Shown here in pieces: positions 44,756 through 57,353 of a stretch of 64,000 bases of DNA. Each line of letters opens with the position of its first letter. Within the stretch, counting starts at the first letter, position 1. Below the pieces are notes generated by a model. That model did no database searches, had not been told where the DNA came from, and saw nothing but the letters and a program-made list of their open reading frames with translations. Made by a program: the position numbers and the translations under genes. Source of the stretch: Holtermannia corniformis. Taxonomy: Eukaryota; Basidiomycota; Tremellomycetes; Holtermanniales. Location of the stretch: contig BCIJ01000010.1 of the NCBI GenBank assembly GCA_001599935.1, positions 476,320 through 540,319 of the forward strand, in the 5' to 3' direction.

Positions 44756-46085
44756 TCAGAACCCAAGCATCTTGAGCGCACACATGCCAAGCAGTGCCAC
44801 GCCCACCAGACCACCGCCGTTCATAGCCTCGGGTCGATAGGCTGCACCGGTGGGCGATGCTGCGCCGGAAGCCGTAGCCGAGCCGGAGACTGATGTCGAT
44901 GCTGAGCCGGAAGCACCTGCTGATGCTGATGCCGACGATGAAGCTGACGCCGAGTTACCCGGCTCAGCAGCGGCATACACCGACGGCGTCGTCCACACGA
45001 TCCGGTCGATATCTATGACAAAGTCAACCCCTCCATCGCAGCGAGGCAATGATCCGACTGACCAATGAACGTCTTGGCATCTGCTGTCCCACCATTCACG
45101 AGCCTGACGCTATGAGTGCCCTCTGGTAGCGGGGCATCAAAGAAATGCAGCCCGCCGAGCTTTTCGCAGTATTTGGCCGTCTCGCCATTACATCCGCTTC
45201 GGCCCGAGAGCGTCGCGACAGGCGTCTGCGAGTCGTTGTAGTAGATCGAGTAGTCGCCGTGATCGTTGACTTGGTCGCCGTAGATGTACAGCGCGGATCC
45301 TGGTGCGCGGACCGTCAGCTCGCGGGAATGTATGGGATGGTGTACGAACCGGAAAAGTTGAAGGACAGGGACGCTCCCGGGTTCGAGGCGTAGATGGATG
45401 AGCCGCCGTAGAACAATGGGTCGTTGTTCGTCTCCCACCCGTCAGAGTAGGTGATGCGCGAGTCGTTCTCGTCCAGCGTAGTGCTGGTCAACGTGGCCCT
45501 ATGCTCGTCAGTCTCTTAAACTCCAACACGCCCGCGAACCCACCCATCACCCCCGATCGGCACCGTAAATTCAATCAAGTCGAGCAACAGTCCCGGTCCC
45601 TCGTTTGTAATCTTGACAGTGTGCTTTGCGAGCTCAAGCTGCGTGTTGGAATATAAAGACTGTCGTTCTGTCGAGTTGGTTTCCGCATACGCTGACAGCG
45701 AGGTGGTTGCATCGTCGATTGTGATGCTCCAGTTCCCAAGCTGAGGACCCTGGATCCCAAAGATGGAGAGCGAGGTGCCGGTAAAGTTGAACTCGGCTAC
45801 GGCAGGGTTGGTCGTGGTTAGGTGATACGTTGCTGTCGACGTCAGCTCAAGCACGGCTGTGCAAACATTAGCACCAACCCTGGTGGTAGATTGAGCCAGT
45901 CCGTTCCTGCGTCTGGTTGAACCACGATGGGTTATCCTGCGGGTTCGGCGTCGTCCACTGTCCTGGGTCCTCTGTTGATCTATTAGCTCGGCTGTGCTCT
46001 TCACTCCCAACCACACACGGTACCGGATCAGCGGGTCAAAGTCGTCCACCTGGACCGTGATGACGTTGGATGCAGTCTGTGCCAT
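44756..46085 (-). CDS. Two-domain beta-rich surface protein with hydrophobic tail
   Basis: The first ATG in frame (46085) gives MAQTASNVITVQVDDFDPLI. An intron joins RY to QDPGQWTTPNPQDNPSWFNQ, then AVLELTSTATYHLTTTNPAV, FNFTGTSLSIFGIQGPQLGN and HTVKITNEGPGLLLDLIEFT. A second, similar unit has WETNNDPLFYGGSSIYASNP, LTVRAPGSALYIYGDQVNDH, TYEGTHSVRL-like EGTHSVRLVNGGTADAKTFI, and IDIDRIVWTTPSVYAAAEPG. Then comes a Ser/Ala/Gly-rich stalk (SASASSSASASAGASGSAST) and a hydrophobic end (GLVGVALLGMCALKMLGF). The repeated V-x-V-[DN]-D..I and carbohydrate-binding-like beta units with a stalk suggest a GPI-anchored or tail-anchored wall protein. No N-terminal signal peptide is visible, so an upstream exon may be missing. 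Confidence 0.7.
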
Positions 46086-46359
46086 ATTGCTTTGCTGATG
46101 TGGTCGTTGTTGATGACAAGAGGATGTCGCTCGGATTCAAAGGAGCAGCACGGACGTGTTTCAACATCATCCACGTGGACTGACTTCTTGGCGTCGGGGT
46201 TCACGCCGCTTGCGATCGCTTGCGTCGTTACAGCTTGTGCGCTGTGGAAGGACTGTAGACGAATGGTATGTGCTACCGTGTCATGTAGCAAGGCCGCGAC
46301 GCCATCATGCATCCGTGCAAGCTGACGCACCGACTGATTATCGCGACTGGCTTCACGCT

Positions 46360-47533
46360 TCACTCGGCCACCGTCAGCGTAAAGATGTCCTTGCGCGCAT
46401 AATGGCCCGTCAAATCAAACTTGCCGCGCGTGATCGTATCAAGGTCAAGTGTAGCCGTCAGGATCCTACCAGTACATCAGCCTCTTTCCTCACATCGAGC
46501 ACAGGATCAACGCACCCGTCCTTGCCCCTCAGTGGTCCTGCCAACACGTTGCCCAAGGGATCAATGATGACGCTCCCGCCTGCAATCTTGGTCTCTTCAT
46601 CTGAGGGTTTGACGAATGCCGTGTCGGTGCTCGCGACGTAATCCTATGTCCCACCGCATCAGCAAGCTCAACCGCGCCGGCCTCACTTTGCCTTGTGAAA
46701 AGTACAGTCCGCATCAGCTTACAGTCGCAGTCGCGATCCATCACTCATCTGACAAGCGCTCAGCACGAAACAACGTCCCTCAACCGCGATATGAGTCATG
46801 GTATTCTGCCACACGTCCCTGCCGTCGACCGTCGGGACACAGTAGAGCATAGTGCCGAGATCGTACAGGCGCTGACGGAGTAGCGGCATGTGGCGGATAC
46901 CTTGACTTGTACCGGGGGACTAGATGGCGAGGAGGCGAGCGTCGCCGTGACGACTTTGACGTCGGTTTTCGAGCCTTGGCCCCAGACTAGGCGCTCTGAA
47001 GCCGTTGGCATGAGCTGCAGGCGTGTTGAGCCTGCGGCGTACTAGTATGGACGACATACCTTGTGCCGGGCTGCTACGAGCCCTCGTCCGGGATCGACAG
47101 TGTCCCACCCTCGCGTTCAATCACGCCCGATACGATAAACACTCCATACCGCTTCGCAATCTCCTCGACACGCTTGATGCCATCCCCCGGGATCTGAAGT
47201 GCACTCTGGTGATACGCTACATAGTCGTCTCGGCCTGACGCCGCGCGCTCGCCAATCACGCAGCCAAAGGTACGTTGCTCAGCGGAGGGTGCTTGCATAG
47301 GCGGATGAGACGCACAACGCCTCGGGGAATACAACGAGCGAAGAACCATCTTCGGCCGCTTGCTTGACTAGACGCTCCATCTTGTCGAGCGTCGCTTCGA
47401 GATCGTAGCCGACCGTACAGCATTGTACGACTGATGCACGAACAGTGTTGGTTCCAGCATTCATGGTGTGCAGCCGTTGCGACGTCTGTCCGCCTGAAGT
47501 GGCACCCATCATGTCTGTAATGCTGCGATGCAT
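46360..47533 (-). pseudogene. Nitrilase homologue lacking the catalytic Cys region
   Basis: The nitrilase superfamily hydrolyses nitriles with a Glu-Lys-Cys triad. Recognisable pieces in order are [29 protein letters not shown] (Glu), TFGCVIGERAASGRDDYVAY, RYGVFIVSGVIEREGGTL and DPGRGLVAARHK-LMPTASER (Lys). LVWGQGSKTDVKVVT, MPLLRQRLYDLGTMLYCVPT, GRDVWQNTMTHIAVEGRCFV and ITRGKFDLTGHYARKDIFTL follow. Three family segments are missing: GGYPKG after FPEA (near 47275-47316), the strand after GGTL (near 47095-47105), and the CWEN block before MPLLR (46889-46946). Each gap also breaks the reading frame. Introns in the 3' part are still spliceable. I read this as a recent pseudogene; sequence errors cannot be excluded. 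Confidence 0.65.
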
Positions 47534-47626
47534 GCCCCTATCCCACCGAGTCCTACATTCAACACGCCTAGTACCTAATCATGACCTCCTCAGCGTCAGC
47601 CCTCTCGCACCGGCCCAAACGGCCAC

Positions 47627-49147
<1,521 letters not shown>

Positions 49148-49161
49148 TTACCTCGCCCGGG

Positions 49162-50411
49162 TCAACTCGGGAATTCGACTCGCAGTGAATTTGGATTTGG
49201 CCCGCGCAGCGTTGGGGCAGGAGCAAGAGGTGGGGAACAAGTCAAGCACGGACCGGACGGATCAAGCAGTGGCAAGAGCAAAGACGATGACACTGCGGGG
49301 AATGACGGTAAGCTTTGGAGCACGGCGAGGACGGTGGGAGGACCAACGTACCGAAGAGGTAGGAGGGTCTAAAACTCAAGACCGGCGGCTCGTAAACGCT
49401 CGCGCGCTTCGGCCGCCCGGGCATCTTGACCTCGAGCTTCTCGTCGTAACCTTCGCTCGAGACCTCTCCGCTCGACTTGCTCGGTTTCCTGACGCAGCGA
49501 GGCCTCTTCGGAACGTCGTCCCGCGTGGCCGCCGCTATGAGCCCAGCGACCGGTAGGACCTTCTTTACCTCGATGACACCAATCACTTGGCCGGTCAGGA
49601 CGTCGGTGATCCGGTAGTCTGTATACACGGACCCCGTCTCGTCGTTCTGACTGGTGTCATCCTTTTCGCCTCGGCTGATGCACACTTCACGGTTGACGCC
49701 CCAGAGCAGTGCCATGGCGAAATTGAACGTGAGCTCGAGGCCTACCTCAACGGCTTTCTCATCGGGAAAGCCGCCTTCGGCCTCTCCGGGAAACGTTGCC
49801 AACCAGTCGATCATGGTATCTTGGAGCCGGGCGGCACCCAGCTTCGTGGGGACTTGAGTGAGGAGTTTTTTGCCGAAGTGTTTGGACTCGGCGATGGCGT
49901 GGATGGTGACCTGGTTGGAGAACTCTGGTCGAGTCTCGACACCGAGCCTAAGTCGTAGCGCCTGCTCAACCTTTTCCTTCCTACAGGGTTGTTTCAGGAA
50001 ATATTGCCGCAGCGACTCGAAGGGCGCTGTGTTTTTCATCTTTCTGCGGACGAGGATGCCCTTGTGACCGGGTCTAGGCAGGTATGTCTTCCTTTCCCCG
50101 GGCACGTCGCACCAGCAATGGAGCAAGTCCTTGATCGTGCGGCTCTGGATGCACTGCGCAATATATGCGACATGTTCGACCCTGGGCGCTTCGGCTGGCG
50201 GCGTGTGACCGCTTGACGTGCTGGAGCTGGTTGCGGTCGAATCAGATGATGCTGGTGCGGCGGCGGCGGAGGTGGGGGCGGTTGGGGCTGAGGTGGAAGA
50301 CGATGATAGTGCCGCAGCGGCGGCGGCTTTGGTGGCGCTGCGCGTGACGCGTCTCGAAGCCAGTGCTTCTGGGGCTGGTGGAAGAATTGGTGCACGTACG
50401 CTGCGTGGCAT
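49162..50411 (-). CDS. Unrecognised protein, possible PD-(D/E)XK-type core
   Basis: The ATG at 50411 opens an Ala/Ser/Thr-rich leader (RSATKAAAAAALSSSSTSAP). A folded part begins near VEHVAYIAQCIQSRTIKDLL and includes FESLRQYFLKQPCRKEKVEQ. FNFAMALLWGVNREVCISRG and TDYRITDVLTGQVIGVIEVK are the most structured blocks. The pattern Asp ... beta strand ... Glu-Val-Lys is the core of PD-(D/E)XK nucleases, but the match is only by eye. A basic stretch follows (DDVPKRPRCVRKPSK). The frame stops at 49242; a GTACGT..CAG intron would carry it on to a stop at 49162, which I prefer. It shares a 123-bp upstream region with gene P1. Confidence 0.55.
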
Positions 50412-50534
50412 GTTGAAGTCTTGAAGTTTACGAAGCAGAGCTCTGTGAGAAGTCAGTCACGACCGCCGGTGGCGAATGAGGTTAGCATTAGGCGTTCGCG
50501 GCGATATTAGGCAAGGGGTTGGTTCAGAATATGC
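50412..50534. promoter_or_regulatory. Compact divergent promoter of the PD-type gene and P1
   Basis: Only 123 bp separate the two ATGs, so the genes probably share regulatory sequence. The stretch is not similar to the 287-bp repeat that precedes P2. Confidence 0.45.
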
Positions 50535-52693
50535 ATGTCCGATTCGTTGACCGCGACCTCATCCACAATGTCCAACTCGCTCGATGACTTTCTCAACAGG
50601 ATGCCCGACGTCGAGGACGAGGCCTGCATACGGCAACTCGCAGTCACACCACCCGAGTGGCTGGCTACCGTGACCGAGTCTGAGGATCAGGCGCACATCC
50701 TCGCCATCACCCGCGGCTTCAACCTCATCACCTCTCCTCACCTTGTGCAGACGGCGTATGGGCGCTTCTCAGGGGATCACGCACGGAAGCTAAGAGCAAC
50801 GCCGCGAGGCAACCTTGGCGAAGCGATCCAGTCTGCACGAGCAAGAGAGATGAAACGCTCGGCTGCACGTAGGGTTACGCACCACTCGGCAAATAATGCC
50901 AGAGTCACCTACCAGAACTGCGTCGTCGGCTATGCTTCTCTGCTCATGACAGATCTCGGCTTCAGCTACGGCATCTCGTCATTCACCCATACCGCGGAAG
51001 TTTACCCCGGTCGGCAGACTACCGAACAGCACCGCGTGGGCCACCTGCCTGATCAGCTTTTCATGCCCGAGCGCTACATGCCGGACTGGTATTCTCCGCT
51101 GGACGCAGACGAGTCTCCCTACTTGCTCGGCATCGTGTACGACAACGACCCGGAAACTCTCGAGCACATCCAGCAACTGTGCTCGACCGGCGCTGCAGTG
51201 GACGGGCTTGGCAAGTGGTCAGACCTCAACCAGGCCGAGCAGTTCCAGAGGGCACGCAAACTACTACTCACGGTACGCAGAGCTTTGCCTGAGTGATCAC
51301 ACTGACTGATTTACTTGCAGATCTGGACCAAGGCGTACGAAGCAAAGTTGCAATTTATCCAGATTGCAACCGGATGGCAGTCCGTCTTCTTCCGGATCGT
51401 AGGTCAGCACTTGTTTGTCAGCCCGACAATCAAGGCGCGACCCAGCAACCCTCACGACCCATCTCGGCTTAGCCTCTTCCAGGCTCATCTCGGTGTGCTC
51501 TGGTACGCTTGGTCGTGCAAACGCGCGCTCGGCGTGCGACTCTACGACCGCCCACTGTCGTCCTTTGAGCAAGCCGAGCTCCAAGCCGATCTAGACGCCG
51601 CGTCTGTCGTCCGCTACGGCTTCACCCATCCCACTTACACCCTTCCCCCTTTGCCGACAAAGACTCTACAGACCTACCTCGAGACCCAAGCCGATCTGAT
51701 GCATTCTCCCGTCACCGTGCGCCTGGAACTCTATAAGCGGGTCGCGCGGGAGCAAGACCTTCGTGGCTTGGCGCCAACCCTTCAAGCCACTCGGGGATTC
51801 GCCGTGCTTTCATCGCCGGCGCTGGTCTCGAAAGCCTACACGCGCTTTGTCAACGATAATGCGCAGGGCCTCGGGATGGATATGACGCTGATACACGACG
51901 GTTCCTTGCCGACGCGTGACCTCATCATGGGTGAGCGTGACGGCCCATACGACCTCTTGGACTGGGTAAAGTGCATCGAGTACGACACCGTCTCCCGGCC
52001 GGCCACCACCATTCTTCAAGCGCTAGAGTGCGATGCTCGCACGACGCTCTTGCTAGACTCGACGACTAAGCTACCGGGTCGTACCAACTGCGCATCGCAC
52101 TGGGGTCCGATGCCAGACCGGCTTGTGGCCAGCAGGTGCTACTTTCCAAACTCGCATGCGCAATGTCTCAACAGTGCGGCGTCCCCATACTACCTCGCTG
52201 TTGTTCACGACGATCAGGATGAATGCGCCGGCATTCAAGCTCTTGCGGCAACAAACGTTGCCGTCGATGGCCACGGATCATGGGAAAGTGGCTCGGCGGA
52301 CGAGTGGACGCGAGCCAAGGCTCTCTTGTTGAAAGTGCGTTCAGCTAGCATGTACAAGCTGTACGATGCGACACTGCTGACATTGTGCAGCTCTGGGTCG
52401 CGGCTTACGAGGCCAAAGTGTCCTTCATCAAGCTCTCGTTCGAATCTCGGGCCATATTCTTCCGTGTCGCCGGCGGCTATCTGCTCGTCGGCCCAACCAT
52501 CGAGGCTCGACCTAAACAATCTTCGGACCGCTTGAGCTTGCTCCAGGCACACCTTGCAATCACCTGGCAAGCTTCTCAGCTCAAGAAAGTCGATGACGGC
52601 CAGCTCATCGACGCCCCACTCCCACCTGGTGAACAAGCCGAGTTACGAACCACGATCAGACTCGCTCTGGGGACGGAGGTGAGCTCCTGCTGA
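50535..52693 (+). CDS. Gene P1: internally duplicated protein, unrecognised family
   Basis: A 684-aa protein in three exons (50535-51272, 51321-52334, 52391-52693). It is built as A1-B1-A2-B2. Module A has ..RGF..I.SP.LV..AY.RF.., then MPDRLVASRCYFPN.., SPYYLAVVHDD, and AVDGHGSWESGSADEWTRAK. Module B is about 95 residues: AYEAKLQFIQIATGWQSVFF, RIVGQHLFVSPTIKARP, LSLFQAHLGVLWYAW and EQAELQ. Each B module begins exactly after a phase-0 intron, at (I/L)W-x(2)-AYEAK, in both halves, which shows that an intron-containing A-B unit was duplicated in tandem. No signal peptide, membrane segment or known catalytic motif was seen. It is the counterpart of P2 at 58644-60837. Function unknown. Confidence 0.85.
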
Positions 52694-53245
52694 CGATGTC
52701 GTGACTCGCAGCTGAAATCACTGTAGCCTGACAGACACTTCTGCAACAAAATCGAGGACTCGGAACAAGGGTCTGCGCACGGCCTCAAGAGCGCAAGACG
52801 CCGCACGCGCATGCAAGCAGCAGCACCTTATCCCAACACGGCAACGCGAAGCGCGCGGCATGTCAGATTCCAGTCTGGTATATCACCTAGCGGTGCAACT
52901 TGACTGATGTCTGACGATTAACTCCAGGAGAGGCATCTCCGTCGAAGCGCCAGCCTCTGCAACGCATCCAGACGCAACAAAGCATCTTAACTCCAGAAGC
53001 GGCTTCGAAATCATGAACACCAATTCGAAGCCGACTGTCTCCGATAGCTCCCCCTTTCTCTGACGCTCACGCCTCCGATCGAGATCACAGCAAGCCTGAC
53101 GATTGGTCTTCGCGAAGGTGAACGCAGTTGTATTTTCACGCGCTATGACGCCAGTAATCCACAATTTATGCATCACGATACCGTGAGGGCCTCCCATAAG
53201 GGCGGGATCGGCGAGCTGTACAACAGGCGAAAGACTCTTCACTTG
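52694..53245. other. Intergenic between P1 and the E2 gene
   Basis: 552 bp between two convergent 3' ends. A small amount may be UTR. GTGAGC at the P1 stop could act as a donor, but no downstream exon is conserved with P2. No gene is supported. Confidence 0.4.
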
Positions 53246-56200
53246 TCAAGCGGGCGTCACAGTCTCGCCCTTTTCGAGCTTGGCCAGCAGCGCCTTGAGC
53301 TCATTCGCGTCCTTGAGCAACGCCGAGTCTTTCCCATCCTTGCTACACTTGCTTGGCGCGGTCGCGTAGCCACTGCCGTCTAGACCAGCACCATCGTCTG
53401 CGTTGACCCAACTGTAATACAAGTCAGTACAGTACACACAGACTACGAGTGCCCACCTGTCCATCTGCCCACGGATATAGCCGGCTTTCAAGCGAAAGTG
53501 GGTATGGATCTCATCGGCGACTGCAAAGGGTCAACGTGCCGCCAGATAACCCATACACCACTCACAAGGGAATGGTGGCGACTTGATCGAGCCAATCATA
53601 GCTTCGTTGACCGTCATCCGGCGTACATTGGCAGAGTAGGCCTTGCTTGCGGTAGTCTACAGTGGGTCAGTCGATAGGCTGGCACATCTGCGAGTCACGC
53701 ACCCCGGCACTACTAGCCCACCCTGCCGAGATAATCAGCGTAGTCGACGTCTTCAGACTCTCCATACCTGGCTCATTGAGATATGGCTCGTCATTGAGGA
53801 TAAGCGACTGAATCGAGATCAAGACCTGAAGCAAGGTCGAGTGCCCGGCGACCCAGCCTGGACCCGACCACGTCCCCAGCAGCGACAAACAGACTTTCTG
53901 TGTGTGGCGTCAGTCACGCTTCTACGGGCCTACTAGTGACTTACGCCGTCGGCATACAGATTCGGATTGAAGCGGTACTTGCCCCCTTTAGTCGTCATCG
54001 TCTTGACTTTGGGCGACGTCTGATTGTAGTCGATGGGGAGAAAAATGTCGAACAGAAAGCAACCGTTCTCATACGGAGTGCCCTCGGGGCCAATGATGAG
54101 CGCCTATATGCGTGAGCAACTGATGGAGAAAATGTTGGAGAGCTTACCTTGATGCAATCCACGCGAGCCTCGTCGACACTGCGAGTAGTCAGCGCTTGAA
54201 TCCGACTTGACCAATGAGAGACCGACCGGAGAAAGATGGTCGAGTGCCAGTCGACAGGAAGGTTGGTCGTGAGCATCGCAAGCTCTTTTGCGATGGCCAG
54301 GCTGAGCTGTGAGGGCTGTCCACAACCGGCTTGCAACGTACGATCTCTTAGGAGCGTCAGCCGAGGCAGTCGAGGCCAGTTGCGAGGAGAATGCATGTCG
54401 CCATCCGTCCTTGCCATCCGGGTGTAGCATATCACAGTACTGAAAGCGCACTTGCGTGGCCCAGTCGACATCTGAGCTTGTCAGGCGAGTAATAAGCGTA
54501 CGATGAGGGTACCTACAGGCCTTCTTGGTTTCCTCGTCCGTCGCGCCAGCCTCGACCCGAATCGCCTTTGCCCCGCCAAACTCGGGCACCTTGGGCAGTG
54601 ACTCGATCAGCCTGTTGACGAATGCATCGCCTTTTGTCTGTCGCAAGGCCTTGTCGATAGCAACCGAGGTCGCAATGATGTGCTCGCTAGGTTACATCAG
54701 TATCAACTTGACAGTAGCGAAAGCGCCACACTGACCAGAACGTCTGTAGTTTCTCGTTCTCAACCTCTGCATCCGTCTTCACTTTTGCCTCTCGCATTGC
54801 CTGCAACTCGGACGCCGTCATGCGCCGCATGTTCTCCAGAGCCGTCTCGTCCGGTGCATCGGGCTCCACTGCCGTCTTGGCAAGACCCTTGAGAGCCGCT
54901 TGGGCTTGGATGACAATGTTCTCCAGCAGCTCGCGAGGAGACGGCGCGCCTTCGTATTTGACAGTGTGGGTAACAGGCTCAAGTTCGGTAGCACTTTCAG
55001 CCGGTATCGGCTCGAGGCGGGGTGGCAGCGTGCCCGAAGGACGCATCTGCGGCATCGCGAGCATGCTAGCGAGAGCCTCGTGATTCGAAACCACCTGCGA
55101 ACATTAGCCAAACGACCCAAGGAACGCACAGCGCACCTCGAGCCACTCAAACAGCTCGCTGTAGAGTTCCTCGCGGTTCGACATGTCAAGCAGTGAGTCG
55201 TTGCGCAGCAGAGCATTGACAAAGTTGGATCGGCGACGAAGGTGGGCCAGTGAAGTCGGGTGCACCATGTAGTCACTGGTCATTGCACCGCCTTCGCGAT
55301 TCAGGCAAGGCAGATAAGGTCGAACGACTTGGAGTATTTCGACCAGCTTGGCATCGTTCTGCTTCTGAGCAAGCTCGGCTGCTTTTTGACCAGACGTCTA
55401 CGTGCGCAAGTCAGCCGCAATCTCGTCACAACGAAAACGCACATCCTCCTTCGCTCCGCCGCTGTAGCCAGTGCCCTTCGCCGCAGACGACTTGCTCTCG
55501 CCCCAATAGCTCTTCAGTAACGGCTCGTTAAGCTTGCGCTTCTTGCTAGTCGATTCGGGTGTCGTCTTCTGGAAGGTCGCCTTCCGGGTATCTTCAAACA
55601 GCCGCTCAATCATGTTGAGCGCAACACCGAGGATGACTCCCTAGCAGACCTTTAGCGACTGTGTAGTCCGAGCTTGGCACTCACCTGAAGGTTGGCACAG
55701 TGGTACAGCTCCTCGTTCCGGGTCAGTCGTTCTTTGCCCTTGACCGCCTTGTCATCGATTCGTTCCCCGCAGGCAAGGCAACAGACAGCGGAGCATCCAG
55801 GGCACGTCTTGGATATGATTTGTGTGAGTCGCTGGATGTACATGCCAAAGTCGGGCTGCAAGAAGATTTAGCATCACATACAACTCTGCTGATAAAGCCG
55901 TGATCGAGCCTGAATGCAAGAGAGACTTTTAGACTCACGAAGATGGAGAAAAAGTCTTTCGGATCGCGAGCGATAGATTGACCGCACCCATGCGGACATT
56001 GTATTGGTTCGTTGGCGAGGATGTCGTATAGCTGGAAGAGGAAGGACTGTTCGTCTGTTGAGCAAGTCAGCGCCCAGCTGCACGCTGGCTGTCAGGCGTT
56101 ACAGCAATCCGGCGCTCAATCCAACTAGGGTGGCAGCGGCAACCCAACCAGCCGATATTACTCACTTCCCTCGGGACAGCCCGACATCCACTCTCCTTTC

Positions 56201-57014
56201 GTCAACGACACGACTTGCACAGTACCAGACACGCTCTGTGCCTTGGCTTTGGTCTTGGTTTTGCCGCGACTGGGTGACGGGACGGGCAAAGAGTATTCGA
56301 GGGGATAGTCTTGGAGCTCGGAGACCGTCTCTGTCCGGTCGCGGCTGAAGAAAATGCCTTGTAACATAGTGGTCAGCCCGGGTGGCTGAAGGGCAGCAGG
56401 CGTACCAGCATAAGGGTCTGACCCGGATCCGATTCCGGACGGTGAATCCTCGAGGTCGAAGGCGACTGTTCAGTGTCAAGCCACTGTTGCAGCGCCAATG
56501 AAGCAACGCAGCACATACCATCCTCTTCGTACACATCGCCGGCGTCAGACTCTCCATCTGATCCCATATCGGCGTCAAACTCGACCTGGTGCGGCTCGGG
56601 CGTCTCCTCGGGCGTCTGCTTGCTCCGTCAGGGTTCCGAGTTCCTTGAGATTGAGCGGGAGACTACGCACCGCCAAGCCGGTCGCCTGATCCGCGATCAT
56701 GTCTTCATTCCGGCGGTGGCGAGGCCCGTCCTCGCGCACGGCCGGTGGCATAGGTTCGTCCTCGGCGTCGCTCGGCAAATCATCATACTCGCCAGCAAAC
56801 ACACGTTCCTGAATCCGATTATAAGCCGTTTACCGCCTCGCCCAGAGTTGGTTTGACGTACAGCGGCTCCCATCAAGTCGCCCTTGCATCTCTCGAGAGC
56901 GGCTTTGGCCCTCGACCGAGCGGCGCCCTGTGCGTCGTGTTGGCGATCAAATATGACCTGGAAACTACCACGCACCATGGCTACGAGCTGTTCAAGCTCC
57001 TGATACATGGCCAT
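53246..57014 (-). CDS. Large ubiquitin-conjugating enzyme (BIRC6/UBE2O-like)
   Basis: The C-terminal part is a UBC domain: [64 protein letters not shown] (catalytic Cys in [11 protein letters not shown]), [20 protein letters not shown], and PYLNEPG. This form of the active site is typical of the BIRC6-like E2/E3 hybrids. Further upstream are [16 protein letters not shown] and [17 protein letters not shown], Cys-rich pairs that may bind zinc, and a long helical region. The N-terminal exon begins [20 protein letters not shown] at 57014, with acidic DSAEDEP-like segments ([14 protein letters not shown]). At least ten short introns. The end is at 53246. No BIR domain is visible. Confidence 0.82.
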
Positions 57015-57353
57015 GAGCACTGTTCTTCGGATGCTGCAGTCTATAAGCCCGGATGTTACGTTGCAACCTGAAACCAGGGCGCGCCACGTCATTGTAGTTG
57101 TGCTTCTTAGTCTTCCACCGATGCCAATGCACCAAGTGGTTGTTTGCATAGTAATAAGATGATCAGAAGCATCTACCTCCGGATGAGAGAGGCTGAGACT
57201 GTGGTAGCCTCTAGGGCGCTCGGAAACTGCCACTCAACAGAGCAAAGGACGTGACACGGCTATTATACGCCCTGTGGCAGCACAAGTCCTAGCGGGCGTG
57301 CTCGACTGTCCACCGTCGGCAATGCTGATCGCTTTGGGATCAGGTATGACTAG
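57015..57353. other. Upstream region of the E2 gene and of fragment P3
   Basis: No gene is supported. It lies upstream of the E2 gene start and immediately before the P3 fragment. If P3 ever had a module A, it is not preserved here. Confidence 0.4.
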
